Shown: one piece after another, positions 8,298 through 16,069 of the stretch
Numbering within the stretch: position 1 is the stretch's first letter
Layout: each line of letters opens with the position of its first letter
IMG/VR virus record: IMGVR_UViG_3300044726_000081
Location: 1 to 24,744 of that record
Reading direction: 5' to 3' (one strand)
DNA length: 24,744 bases
Source: a virus
Translations under genes and position numbers: made by a program
Notes under the pieces: generated by a model
What the model was told of the DNA's origin: nothing
Databases searched by the model: none
What the model saw: only the letters and a program-made list of their open reading frames with translations

Positions 8298-8634
8298 CTT
8301 CGTCCATCAGGAGTCGAAAATTATGGAGCCTCTGCCTGGGTCGGTCTTCTCCGTGAAGATCATCCAGAAAGTGGCTTGGATTGTGGGGTCGGTAAATACC
8401 CACTCCGTAAACCACAACAGGATGAACGCCGAGACTGTTGTTATCTGCGTCCCAGACTTCTTTGAGGTCTTGACGCCAGTCAATCTCAAAGTTTCCCTCT
8501 GCATCCGGATATAGTGACAGTGGGATTGGACGCCATTGGTGATTTCTCGGATTGAGGGTTGCACCGATGAAGTAGGCGATCTCACATTCATCGCACTTTC
8601 TCCACGTTGGCTCATACGTCTCGACCGTGGCCAT
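8290..8634 (-). CDS. Hypothetical protein with one CxxC pair
   Basis: 114 aa. Near the N-terminus 'KCDECE' provides one CxxC pair (Cys14, Cys17), as in a half zinc ribbon. The remainder is hydrophilic with 'GVHPVVVYGVGIYRP' as the only hydrophobic strand, and it ends in acidic residues. No family recognised. The start ATG overlaps the end of the upstream gene by 23 nt; the overlapping frame starting at 8615 on the same strand lacks a comparable arrangement and was not chosen. Confidence 0.65.
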   Translation of the reverse strand: MATVETYEPTWRKCDECEIAYFIGATLNPRNHQWRPIPLSLYPDAEGNFEIDWRQDLKEVWDADNNSLGVHPVVVYGVGIYRPHNPSHFLDDLHGEDRPRQRLHNFRLLMDEDD

Positions 8635-8926
8635 TTGTCTCCTGGATAGGGATTTGGAGTGCTTCTGTATTATCCTCCCCAGGCGGGGGGATTGCCGGAA
8701 TCCTCATGAACTCCGGTACCTGGAGAGGCATTGCATTTTCAGTGGGTAGTACCTTATCTTGTTCTGTGTAGGGAATGCCTAGTGTTCTGAACGTCTCTAG
8801 GACACTCAGATAAAGGTAACGGTGCATGAAGAACCGCTCATCATCCGAGAGTCTCCACGAGTGCATTCCAAGCCGAGCCATCATCTCGGCTACTTGGGCG
8901 TTTACGAAACGGCTCCGGAGTTCCAC
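8612..8926 (-). CDS. Hypothetical helical protein
   Basis: 104 aa from a GTG preceded by a purine-rich GAGGTAGGA sequence. Residues 1-60 look helical ('AQVAEMMARLGMHSWRLSDD', 'FFMHRYLYLSVLETFRTL'); the rest is Pro-rich and probably disordered ('RIPAIPPPGEDNT'). No family recognised. It lies between the RuvC-like nuclease gene (8-nt gap) and the CxxC protein gene (23-nt overlap). Confidence 0.62.
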   Translation of the reverse strand: MELRSRFVNAQVAEMMARLGMHSWRLSDDERFFMHRYLYLSVLETFRTLGIPYTEQDKVLPTENAMPLQVPEFMRIPAIPPPGEDNTEALQIPIQETNGHGRDV

Positions 8927-8934
8927 ATCCTACC

Positions 8935-9372
8935 TCACCATATGATTTTCGTTTCTGGATCTACGCCTTGATGAATTGCATAAACTGCGTGAACATAGGC
9001 GTCGGTCCAATGAGTAGGAGTGCCCTTGTACTTAGCCATTTTATACCCAGCAGGTTTGATCATCGGTTGTTGCACCGTGAAATGCCAGCCCAGGTCATAG
9101 GCTTTTCCGTAGCAGACCCCAATTTGCTTAGTAACAGGTGTAGGAGTCCATTCGGCTGACTTACGAAGGATGAAGTCTTCACAGACCACGATTACGTTCT
9201 CAGGGGAGAATCCTGTTAGATCGTAGGCTTTGGAGTCCCAACCTTTGACCCATGCCATGAAGTCCGGCCAGGGAACGTTGCCGAAGTCGTGTAGGATCAT
9301 TTGCCTGTCTCGCCAGCTAACCCAGGCATAGCCTGTAGTCTTACCTGGGTCGATCCCGAGGTAGAGTGTCAT
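8935..9372 (-). CDS. RuvC-like Holliday junction resolvase
   Basis: 145 aa starting 'MTLYLGIDPGKTTGYAWVSW', the RNase H-fold opening strand with catalytic Asp8 in 'GIDPG'. A second acidic residue is in 'IVVCEDFIL' (Glu65) and a third in 'HWTDAYVHAVYA' (Asp124), the usual spacing of the RuvC acidic triad, although one member of the normal DEDD set is not obvious. The length matches the family (about 140-180 aa). RuvC-like enzymes resolve four-way DNA junctions; in phages they also trim branched DNA before packaging. The start overlaps the end of the WhiB-like gene by 4 nt (ATGA type). Confidence 0.87.
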   Translation of the reverse strand: MTLYLGIDPGKTTGYAWVSWRDRQMILHDFGNVPWPDFMAWVKGWDSKAYDLTGFSPENVIVVCEDFILRKSAEWTPTPVTKQIGVCYGKAYDLGWHFTVQQPMIKPAGYKMAKYKGTPTHWTDAYVHAVYAIHQGVDPETKIIW

Positions 9373-9704
9373 CCAGATTCCTTGTTCTCAAGTAGTCGTT
9401 GTAGTTCTTGTTGCACTATCACAGGGAATTCTTCCCTTACTCGTTTTCGTTGGTCAGCGGTCAAGCCGCCGAATACTCCTACAGGGACATCTATGTTCTG
9501 CGATAAACATCGCCATCGGACAGGACAGACTTCCCGACACACCGTTGTGGCGATGAAGATGTCCGCAGGTTTGTTACTGAACCAGATGTCAGTCGGTCTG
9601 CTTACACACGCACCCATTCTCTCCCAGGTAGGACGATTAAAGATGTTGGCGAACGCACTTAGATCGACTGATCTGTTTTCAGGCTGGATGCCAGGATCCG
9701 TCAT
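9369..9704 (-). CDS. whiB: WhiB-family iron-sulfur transcription factor
   Basis: 111 aa. Four Cys (33, 56, 60, 66) would bind a [4Fe-4S] cluster, with the family signature 'CPV' and the following turn motif 'GVFGG' (canonical G[VI]WGG). 'LTADQRKRVREEF' follows as the usual C-terminal helix. WhiB-like proteins bind sigma-A region 4 and adjust promoter choice; phage versions can repress host whiB genes and block superinfection. The spacing is Cx22-Cx3-Cx5-C, whereas the family norm is Cx2C between the second and third Cys. The start overlaps the end of the upstream gene by 26 nt. This gene is the best single indication of an actinobacterial host. Confidence 0.92.
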   Translation of the reverse strand: MTDPGIQPENRSVDLSAFANIFNRPTWERMGACVSRPTDIWFSNKPADIFIATTVCREVCPVRWRCLSQNIDVPVGVFGGLTADQRKRVREEFPVIVQQELQRLLENKESG

Positions 9705-10026
9705 CAGATGCCACGATCAAGTTGCAGGTCGCTGTAGCACCGATGAAACTCCACGGAGTAGCCGCAGTTGGGTTTGCACCCTTCTTGACCGCAGGCTTTG
9801 CAACCCAGGTCGGAATACGAGGAAGCAACGGAATGGTATCATCACCTTGGACTGTTGCTGCTATTGCTGTGTTTAAGTAGGCGATGTTCGTTGCATCCGT
9901 GTTCATTATCCAGAAACCCTGACACCTTTCCAACCCCGGGTTTCCTAGCATGTCGATCGGATCGAAGTTACCTGCCGTTGTAGCTGCTGCTACGAGCTTA
10001 CTAAGTCCTCTTGCTGTTGCTGCCAC
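9679..10026 (-). CDS. Hypothetical Ala/Thr-rich beta protein
   Basis: 115 aa from a GTG that overlaps the polymerase stop. It has Ala/Thr-rich ends and a middle region with likely beta strands ('GFWIMNTDATNIAYLN', 'FIGATATCNLIVASDDG'). No DNA-related motif is visible and no family recognised. The sequence character is closer to small virion or decoration proteins than to replication proteins, so its position between DNA polymerase and WhiB is unexpected. That comparison is an impression from composition only. Confidence 0.65.
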   Translation of the reverse strand: MAATARGLSKLVAAATTAGNFDPIDMLGNPGLERCQGFWIMNTDATNIAYLNTAIAATVQGDDTIPLLPRIPTWVAKPAVKKGANPTAATPWSFIGATATCNLIVASDDGSWHPA

Positions 10027-11792
10027 TAGCCCTCCTTGTTCAACTGTTTTGCCTCTACTGAGAACGGTATCCCGAAACGCTTGGTGGGCGGGGCTTCCAT
10101 AATGTCGATGATCTGTGCTGTAGTTTCCTCTAGCACATGCGGTGCGATGTAGAACCAGAGGCTATCATGTACTGAATTGCAGATCCGAGCTTGTATCTCA
10201 CCACGCTTTATCGCTTCACTCAGCATGATGGTGCTCTGCATGAGTATTTGCCCGCAACCGCCTTGAACTACACGGTTGAAAGCAATATGGTGCTTAGCTT
10301 GTACACCAGGAACTTCTGGTTGGATTCGTGCCCGGCGACGGTTCCACATTTCCACGTGTCCGTACCGCTTGTGGTAGTTGGCGTACGCTAAGTTAGCTCG
10401 ACGAAATCCTGGGTACTGTCCGTGAAAAGCCTCCTTCCAAGACTCCGCTTGATCGAGTGTGCAACTGAATCCGAACATTCGATATAGCTGTGCCTTAAAA
10501 GTGTCAGCTCCAACTCCGTAAATCCACGCGAAGTTCCCAGTCTTACCAACTTGTCGAGCAGTATATCTATCATCGAGTTGATCGTAGGCTCCGATGACGG
10601 TTGCTGTTGCTGCATGTGGATCTAGTCCTTCTGCGAAGAGTTCGTACATGATAGGATCATGGCCTAGCCTCATAGCATAGAATGATCCGAGTCGTAGTTC
10701 TACAGCATTGTAATCAAACTCTACAAGCACTGATCCCGGAGGGTCCACGAAGAGACGTTTGACTCTCGCTCCGTCTCTAGGAATCTGTTGCAGGTTCGGC
10801 TCAGCGCAAGACAGTCTGCCCGTAACCGTGCCGTGTTGTTTAAGACCTGGATGGATTCGATCGGTAGCAGTTCGACGTCGCTTGAATCCTTCGTACCATG
10901 TTGAGTCCGCTTTTGCCAGATTGCGCCAGCGTAGAATGTTGCGGAACAGATCCCCATGCTGAGGGAACTGATCAATAAGACGATTGAGCGCTTCCTTGTC
11001 TTGTCCACGTTGTCCTTTCTGAGTGTAGGATAGACACGGCAGTTTCATCTCTGTATAGAGTAGTTCGTCTAGTTGCTTGCGCTTGCTCGGCTCGAAGCCT
11101 ACGATCTTCTCAATTTGTCGCATTTCTTCTTGACCTACAGCCTGCATAACGTCGAGAAGGTCCCAGTCTACTAACAAACCTTCTTGAACGATGTGCTGTA
11201 GTGCCCGAATGTACCGAGCCGATGTCTTGTAAAGCTTGGCCAACCCTTGTTCTTCGAGCTTGCCTCTGTCTCTAAGGAAGAGTTTATACGTCAGCCGAAT
11301 GTCCTGCTGAGCGTACTCACTCATGAACTGGAACGGAATCTCATTCCAGCCGTATATCTTCTCGATCTTGCCGATGTCGACGATGCTTTCGCCCCATCGA
11401 ATTCCCTTGGTTTCCTTCAAATACCGGAGACTCAGGAAGTCCAGGCTGTAGTTGTACTCATTCTCGTTGAGAATGTGGTGCATAACAAGAACATCCCAGA
11501 TGAACCCGTCATGAACGTATCCGTTCTGCTCTAGAATCTCTAGATCGAACATCAACGAGAAGCCGATCATCTCCTTGCCCCGCAATAGCGGAATGACGTC
11601 GACGAATTCTTGTGGCGTGAAGTAGAACGTGTCTAAATCTAGGCCAGTCGGGATACCTACAGCTACACCCATGAGTTCTTTGCCGTCGAACGTATCTGTC
11701 TTGTACGTTTCAACGTCGAGAACAAAGATGCCGGTGCGCCGCAGTTGCTCTTTGAACTTGCTCGCTGGGTCTAACTCATAGGTCAATGTCAT
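10026..11792 (-). CDS. polA: Family A DNA polymerase with 3'-5' exonuclease domain
   Basis: 588 aa, the usual size of phage PolA without the 5' nuclease domain. The exonuclease domain has Exo I 'FVLDVETYK' (Asp26, Glu28), Exo II 'SLMFDLEIL' (Asp83) and Exo III 'YAQQDIRL' (Tyr160, Asp164). The polymerase domain has motif A 'EFDYNAVELRL' (Asp360, Glu365), motif B 'RQVGKTGNFAWIYG' (Arg413, Lys417, Phe421, Tyr425) and motif C 'SVHDSLW' (His542, Asp543). Motif C normally reads HDE; here Ser544 replaces Glu. Phe421 matches Phe762 of E. coli Pol I. The ATG overlaps the end of the primase-helicase gene by 17 nt, so the replication proteins are made together. Replicates phage DNA in the host cytoplasm. 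Confidence 0.96.
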   Translation of the reverse strand: MTLTYELDPASKFKEQLRRTGIFVLDVETYKTDTFDGKELMGVAVGIPTGLDLDTFYFTPQEFVDVIPLLRGKEMIGFSLMFDLEILEQNGYVHDGFIWDVLVMHHILNENEYNYSLDFLSLRYLKETKGIRWGESIVDIGKIEKIYGWNEIPFQFMSEYAQQDIRLTYKLFLRDRGKLEEQGLAKLYKTSARYIRALQHIVQEGLLVDWDLLDVMQAVGQEEMRQIEKIVGFEPSKRKQLDELLYTEMKLPCLSYTQKGQRGQDKEALNRLIDQFPQHGDLFRNILRWRNLAKADSTWYEGFKRRRTATDRIHPGLKQHGTVTGRLSCAEPNLQQIPRDGARVKRLFVDPPGSVLVEFDYNAVELRLGSFYAMRLGHDPIMYELFAEGLDPHAATATVIGAYDQLDDRYTARQVGKTGNFAWIYGVGADTFKAQLYRMFGFSCTLDQAESWKEAFHGQYPGFRRANLAYANYHKRYGHVEMWNRRRARIQPEVPGVQAKHHIAFNRVVQGGCGQILMQSTIMLSEAIKRGEIQARICNSVHDSLWFYIAPHVLEETTAQIIDIMEAPPTKRFGIPFSVEAKQLNKEG

Positions 11793-13491
11793 CGCTGCCC
11801 TTTAGATCTTCCTCGTTTAGTTCGCCGGTCATTTGTAGTGCAGGCTTCGCAGCCTCTGGTTCTCTAGCAGAAGTCTTTTCAAACCAATGGTCTGTGTTCC
11901 TGTTCAGGAACAGCGTGCTGGTTCCACTGAGGAACCTAGTCTTCACACCATCGAATTCTACACCGCTTTTGGAACGCTGCATGATAAACACGGTATTGGC
12001 ACGATCACCGAAGACACGGCTGCCGTAAGCGTCGTCTATGGTGAACCTGTAGTTCTTGACTCCGGCAGGTACCTTCCTCGGGTGTGCAATTACGATGCAC
12101 CATATTCCGAGTTGTTGTCGGAGTCTGTCAATCCAGTCGGCAATCTTTCTTGCACCAGTCTCATCCTGTAGGCTTGTCTTAGTCGAAGCCCCAAGAGTGT
12201 CCAAGATAAAGCCGGAGAAGCCACCGTCTCGAAGTCGTTTCTCGTATGCCTTCTGGTTTCGTTCATCGTCAAGAGCTACAGCCTGTCCGGTTGCACGAGT
12301 CTGGAAGTATTCTTCTAGGTGCTCAAGCTCATCAGTCGTCATGTTGTTCGACATTGGTAAGAGGAACTCTGTAAGCTCAGCGCTGTTCATTTCATGGCTG
12401 GCTACGTAGATTTTCTCTGCTCGCTCTCGCTGTTCAATCTCGAACCCTAACCACGACTTCTTGCTTAATGCGATCGTGATTCCGAGGTTGAACGCCAGGG
12501 TTGTCTTGCCGATCCCTGTAGGTCCAACGAGATACATCAAACCTTTGTTGCCGAGAACTCCTGGGATGATCCATTCGATTCGTGGACTCTTTGTGATCAG
12601 AGTCTTGAAACCTACAGCCTCATTCCAATTGATGTCGTCGTCAGCAACTGGCGGTGGTTCGTCGGTAACGATTCTGATGGGCGGGGTCGTCTTCTCTTGA
12701 GCCCGGTGTAGGATAGTATCTAGTTGTTCGTTCCTGTCGGAACGGTTGTCGAATTTGCCCCATTTCTTGGCAGCTTCATCGACGATGTGTCGTGCTTCTT
12801 CTAGTGCGAACTCTTCTTCGAGTAACCTACACGCTAGCTCGAACAGCTTGTCGGAACGGGTTCCTTCGGATGGCTTGGAGTTGTAGAGCTTCTTCGTGTA
12901 CTCCGTTAACTCTTCCCACCGTTGGATCGAAACCTCTTCCATGCCGAGTTTCGGCGTGAGAAGGTTCATCTGAGGAAGCCTGAACTCTGTCAGATCGAAG
13001 ACTGTACCGTGGTTCTCTAGGAGAGAGACTGGTTTCGGTGGAGTGTGTTTGTGGTTGAAAGTACCGGGGATCCGGAGTAATTGTGTAGGATCATGTCCGG
13101 ACTTATCTGCACCAGGAACTGCGTTTCCAAAGAAACGGTTCGTCTCTAAAAGTGCCTCACGCCCAAGCCACGCCTCAGATCGTCGGTACTGGTGGACCCT
13201 ACCGACGGAGCCCGAGGCGACCAGGAGGCCGGCAGGCGGGCAGCTAGGGCCGTCTCGTGGCACGTCCGTTGGCAGGTCGTCCACATCGGCCCAGCTAACC
13301 CAGCTACCTAGACAAAATTCCATCCGGCGTCTTTGGACGTGAAAGAGCGCAGGAGTGAAATAGACATCACCCTGCGCTCCTAGTTGTTGAACTTTGTTTT
13401 CCGAGACCCGAGAGATTCCATCGGGTACTTTGATGAACCATTCCTTTGCTGGCTTTCCACCGAAGACGTAGTCGAAGAACTCATTGAGCAT
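11776..13491 (-). CDS. AEP-type primase fused to RepA-like helicase
   Basis: 571 aa, two-domain. Residues ~40-150 resemble an archaeo-eukaryotic primase/RepB-like fold: 'SWADVDD' (Asp69, Asp71), 'SGSVGRVHQY' (His100) and 'DPTQLLRIPGTFNHKH' (the typical R.PGT.N.K end). The C-terminal half is a RecA-fold ATPase of the RepA/AAA_25 type: Walker A 'GPTGIGKTT' (323-331), 'VASHEMNS' and Walker B 'FSGFILDTLG'. It would unwind the fork and make primers, replacing the T7-type TOPRIM primase. The short acidic end 'EEDLKGSDDIDL' could contact polymerase. A strongly structured 134-nt gap precedes the gene; the ATG has a GAGGGAGGG purine run directly upstream. Confidence 0.88.
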   Translation of the reverse strand: MLNEFFDYVFGGKPAKEWFIKVPDGISRVSENKVQQLGAQGDVYFTPALFHVQRRRMEFCLGSWVSWADVDDLPTDVPRDGPSCPPAGLLVASGSVGRVHQYRRSEAWLGREALLETNRFFGNAVPGADKSGHDPTQLLRIPGTFNHKHTPPKPVSLLENHGTVFDLTEFRLPQMNLLTPKLGMEEVSIQRWEELTEYTKKLYNSKPSEGTRSDKLFELACRLLEEEFALEEARHIVDEAAKKWGKFDNRSDRNEQLDTILHRAQEKTTPPIRIVTDEPPPVADDDINWNEAVGFKTLITKSPRIEWIIPGVLGNKGLMYLVGPTGIGKTTLAFNLGITIALSKKSWLGFEIEQRERAEKIYVASHEMNSAELTEFLLPMSNNMTTDELEHLEEYFQTRATGQAVALDDERNQKAYEKRLRDGGFSGFILDTLGASTKTSLQDETGARKIADWIDRLRQQLGIWCIVIAHPRKVPAGVKNYRFTIDDAYGSRVFGDRANTVFIMQRSKSGVEFDGVKTRFLSGTSTLFLNRNTDHWFEKTSAREPEAAKPALQMTGELNEEDLKGSDDIDL

Positions 13492-13515
13492 CCCTCCCTC
13501 GATTCTTTCTTTTCC

Positions 13516-13598
13516 CAGCCACGGGAACTCTGTCTCTCTACCCGAAAAGCCGTACCCTCAGGATTAGAGAGTACGGCTAGTCAGGATTCCCGTGGCTG
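13516..13598 (-). other. Long nested inverted repeat before the primase-helicase gene
   Basis: A perfect 12-bp outer stem (CAGCCACGGGAA at 13516-13527 with its complement at 13587-13598) encloses the terminator-like hairpin at 13548-13578. Within it CTCTCTA (13534-13540) can also pair with TAGAGAG (13565-13571), which would disrupt the inner hairpin, so two exclusive folds are possible. It lies in the 134-nt gap between the ssDNA-binding-like gene and the primase-helicase gene. Confidence 0.8.
13544..13578 (-). terminator. Intrinsic terminator-like hairpin (leaky)
   Basis: In the minus-strand transcript AGCCGTACTCTC pairs with GAGGGTACGGCT (11 of 12 bp, 7-nt loop) and is followed by TTTTC. 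The U-run is short, so partial termination or attenuation between the ssDNA-binding-like gene and the primase-helicase gene is more likely than full termination. Confidence 0.6.
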
Positions 13599-13605
13599 TG
13601 GAATT

Positions 13606-13623
13606 ACCCCGGAAGGGCGGGGT
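13606..13623 (-). other. Short hairpin after the ssDNA-binding-like gene
   Basis: ACCCC and GGGGT flank an 8-nt loop immediately after the stop codon at 13626. No U-tract follows. It may protect the 3' end of the upstream message. Confidence 0.5.
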
Positions 13624-13625
13624 TC

Positions 13626-14252
13626 TCAGTAGGGCTCTTCGTCCATTTCGTAATCCGAAACGGAACGCCAACCCATGATCTTGGTTCGGGGCTTTGACTC
13701 GCCGTCACGCTTGTCAACTTCCTCGACCGTTTGGAGTCGAACCGACACCGGCATGTCATCGAAGTAACTCATCGCCACGTTGCGTCGCCCACGAACGTCT
13801 CGAACTTCTGGTCGGAACTCCTTGAAGTTCACATTCCGACCTTCCCAGTCTTCTCCAGTCGTCGCCGAAAGGAAACTACACAGTTCCCTGAGTCCGTTCG
13901 GAGTCCAGTTCGGCTTGAAACCGAGCCAGATGTACTTTCCGAAGAACGTCCCGTTGTAACTTGCCAGCGGACCGGAAGGCTGGTCGATCTGCACACTGAT
14001 GTTCCAACCACGGCTGACTTTGCCGGTATTCGGACCATCGGTGTTTGTCTTCTCTTGGTGTAGGACACCCTTCACCTGTGCGTTGTACCAACCATCGGGA
14101 GGGTACACCATCGACAAGTCGGCGTCTTCACCGAACATCTTGTCGAAGTCGAATTCAGGTGTGTCGTCTTCTGTCGAAGCGAAGACGAAACCGGAATCCA
14201 ACGGCGCCTCTTCGTCATCGTCCGTGAACGGAGTGGTAGTCTGGTCCGTCAT
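13626..14252 (-). CDS. Probable ssDNA-binding protein (OB-fold-like)
   Basis: 208 aa, acidic at both ends. After a disordered acidic N-terminus ('FTDDDEEAPLDSG') the core 'GWYNAQVKGVLHQEKTN' and 'GWNISVQIDQPSG' has the alternating strands and aromatic residues expected of an OB fold; the C-terminus is acidic and ends 'EMDEEPY', as in SSB proteins. It sits directly after a Sak4-like ATPase and before the primase-helicase, the common place for a phage ssDNA-binding partner. The family is not recognised by sequence, so the function is inferred from context and composition. Codon use is more regular (C/G-ending) than in neighbours, which suggests high expression. Confidence 0.6.
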   Translation of the reverse strand: MTDQTTTPFTDDDEEAPLDSGFVFASTEDDTPEFDFDKMFGEDADLSMVYPPDGWYNAQVKGVLHQEKTNTDGPNTGKVSRGWNISVQIDQPSGPLASYNGTFFGKYIWLGFKPNWTPNGLRELCSFLSATTGEDWEGRNVNFKEFRPEVRDVRGRRNVAMSYFDDMPVSVRLQTVEEVDKRDGESKPRTKIMGWRSVSDYEMDEEPY

Positions 14253-14992
14253 GCGTGTTCCTTTGTTTGTTGTAGTTGGCTAATGAAACCGTCTAGCGTT
14301 TGCCAGTCTGGGTCTCGTATGATCGGGTTCTTCCCGATCGGGAATCGTGACTTCGTTAGCAAGTCGGTACCGGATTGAACCCGAAGGGTTCGTGTAGCTC
14401 CGGTTAGTTCCAGGAAGAAACAGCAATCCATCATCGCCATCACTTCTCTGGTTAGGGCGGGGCTAAGACCTGGTCGAATTAGTTTCTTCTGTAGTCCCTG
14501 AACTGTGATTGTATCCTCCGTCATGTGGCACGTGAGGATGAGGTTCTTACCTGTGCTCAGAAGAGCTTCGATGAATTTGACGATTCGGAAGTTGTTGGCA
14601 GAATAGATAGCTTCGTGGAACGGGTTCTTCTCTTCTACAAGAACGTCTACACCACGGATCTGTCGCTCACGTTCGATGCTTTGTAGAGAAGAGATGGTAT
14701 CGACGACGATGGTGTCGATTTCCGCTAGGAACTTCTTATCTCGACATAGATCACGTAGGAAACGAACTGCTTTTTCCCAGTCTTGCGTCGAGTACCACTT
14801 GACCGCCGAGCGGAGTTCACTCGGGAGATTCCGTAAGACAACTTGTCCGCCGTCATCGAACTCGATAATGAGGGGTCGTGGAGCCTTAGCAGCGAGAGTA
14901 GTTTTTCCCGAACCTGGCCATCCGTAGAGGAAGAGTTTCCATCGTTCGAGATAGGCTTCATCTCCAGTCCTTATTGCGTCAGCTACAGGCAT
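14249..14992 (-). CDS. Sak4-like RecA-fold ATPase (single-strand annealing/recombination)
   Basis: 247 aa. Walker A 'GWPGSGKTT' (residues 24-32) and Walker B 'IDTIVVDTISSL' are clear, and 'LILTCHMTE' matches the sensor strand of AAA_24/Sak4 proteins. This group is a short RecA-like core that binds ssDNA and works with a phage SSB in strand annealing. Order with a nuclease upstream and an SSB-like protein downstream is the standard recombination cassette. The start touches the nuclease stop and the end overlaps the SSB-like start by 4 nt, so production is coupled. Assignment to Sak4 rather than another RecA-like group is from motif style and context. Confidence 0.85.
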   Translation of the reverse strand: MPVADAIRTGDEAYLERWKLFLYGWPGSGKTTLAAKAPRPLIIEFDDGGQVVLRNLPSELRSAVKWYSTQDWEKAVRFLRDLCRDKKFLAEIDTIVVDTISSLQSIERERQIRGVDVLVEEKNPFHEAIYSANNFRIVKFIEALLSTGKNLILTCHMTEDTITVQGLQKKLIRPGLSPALTREVMAMMDCCFFLELTGATRTLRVQSGTDLLTKSRFPIGKNPIIRDPDWQTLDGFISQLQQTKEHA

Positions 14993-15960
14993 TATGGTAG
15001 CTCCGGGTAGACTTCCGAGTCGAGGTCGAACTGATCAATGTCAAAGTCTTGTACCTCCATTGTCGTAGTCTGGAACTTAGTGCTAGCAAGTTCATCTATG
15101 GAACTGCCCTGTAGGTAGGTCATGCAGATTTCACTGAAACCGCAGCCACTACAGAACTTGTCGAGTCGACGACCGAACTTGAAGTTCTCGTACCGCCACA
15201 TCTGGTCGATGAGACCGAACAGTTCTTCTTGGTAAGCGTCGAGAGTTGTCTTAGTAACTTTGAGTTGATGCCTCTGGAAACGCTCTTCACGCTGTAGTGC
15301 CTCGTGAACGTTGTTCTTCGGCAACCACATGTCGACCGTGTTGATCATCATCCATTCGACTTCCACGCCTTGAAGTGAAAAGAGGAGCGGATAGAAATTC
15401 GTCTGGATGTCAAAGACGATCGAATCTGTAGTCCACGGGCGCCTTGTGTGCGTCTTGTGATCGACGATTCCCAAAGCAGCCCTCCGCTCTGCGAGTAGAT
15501 CAACAATGCCGTGGAGATAGATCGGTCGGCGTCCTGTAGCTTTTGAACTGCGAAGCGTGGTATCGGCGAACGTTTCAATTTCGGCTCCTACAGGGATTAG
15601 TTTCTCACCACGCTCGGCCCATTTCATGTAAGTGATCATGATAGTGTAGGCGTTGAAGAACAGCAACTGACTCTCGTAGTCAGTCCATCCGTTCTCGGCT
15701 TGTGTAGTTTCCATCAGTTCGACCAGTTCTTGACTCGTTAGAATCTGAACCGGCCGACCGATGAACTTCTTATAGTAGTTCTCGGCCAGCTTGTGCCACA
15801 TCTCACCGAGAGACATCTTCTGTGTCTGAACACGGAACTCAGACAGATTCTCTCGGCGTACGAGACTCCACTTATAGTTACACCTCTGGAAGAGAGCTAC
15901 CTGTGTAGGACTGATAGTGATAGCGTTCTCGGGAATGTCTTCTCTGGTTAGTAGTTTCAT
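14992..15960 (-). CDS. Cas4/RecB-like PD-(D/E)XK exonuclease with Fe-S cluster
   Basis: 322 aa. The N-terminus 'ISPTQVALFQRCNYKW' supplies Cys27 and the opening helix of the family. Nuclease residues are His56 ('MWHKLAENYY'), Asp154 ('GIVDLLAE'), Asp167-x-Lys169 ('GIVDHKTH') and the Q..Y motif 'QTNFYPLL'. Three further Cys at 270, 273 and 279 ('CSGCGFSEIC') complete a Cas4/AddB-type four-Cys iron-sulfur site. Such proteins resect DNA ends for the annealing protein encoded next to them. There are no cas genes or CRISPR repeats in the window, so a role in replication and recombination is preferred. The stop abuts the Sak4-like start. Confidence 0.9.
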   Translation of the reverse strand: MKLLTREDIPENAITISPTQVALFQRCNYKWSLVRRENLSEFRVQTQKMSLGEMWHKLAENYYKKFIGRPVQILTSQELVELMETTQAENGWTDYESQLLFFNAYTIMITYMKWAERGEKLIPVGAEIETFADTTLRSSKATGRRPIYLHGIVDLLAERRAALGIVDHKTHTRRPWTTDSIVFDIQTNFYPLLFSLQGVEVEWMMINTVDMWLPKNNVHEALQREERFQRHQLKVTKTTLDAYQEELFGLIDQMWRYENFKFGRRLDKFCSGCGFSEICMTYLQGSSIDELASTKFQTTTMEVQDFDIDQFDLDSEVYPELP

Positions 15961-15970
15961 AGCTCCCTTG

Positions 15971-16069
15971 TTAGGCTCGGCGGAGTAGGTAGATGATCAG
16001 TAGAATGAGTGCAACGATCGCAAGGATGACTAGTACGGTGATGAGGGTTGGATCTACAGCTAGAATCAT
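15971..16069 (-). CDS. 32-aa single-pass membrane protein
   Basis: A very short ORF starting 'MILAVDPTLITVLVILAIV' and ending 'LIIYLLRRA': one transmembrane helix and a positively charged C-terminus, so the N-terminus probably faces out. The start overlaps the previous stop (ATGA), and the next gene has its ATG 10 nt after the stop, which supports translation. Similar minute membrane proteins are common in actinophages and unassigned. Confidence 0.75.
   Translation of the reverse strand: MILAVDPTLITVLVILAIVALILLIIYLLRRA

Noticed and set aside
14992-15960. cas4 of a CRISPR system
   Set aside because: No CRISPR repeats or other cas genes; the neighbouring Sak4-like and SSB-like genes point to phage recombination.
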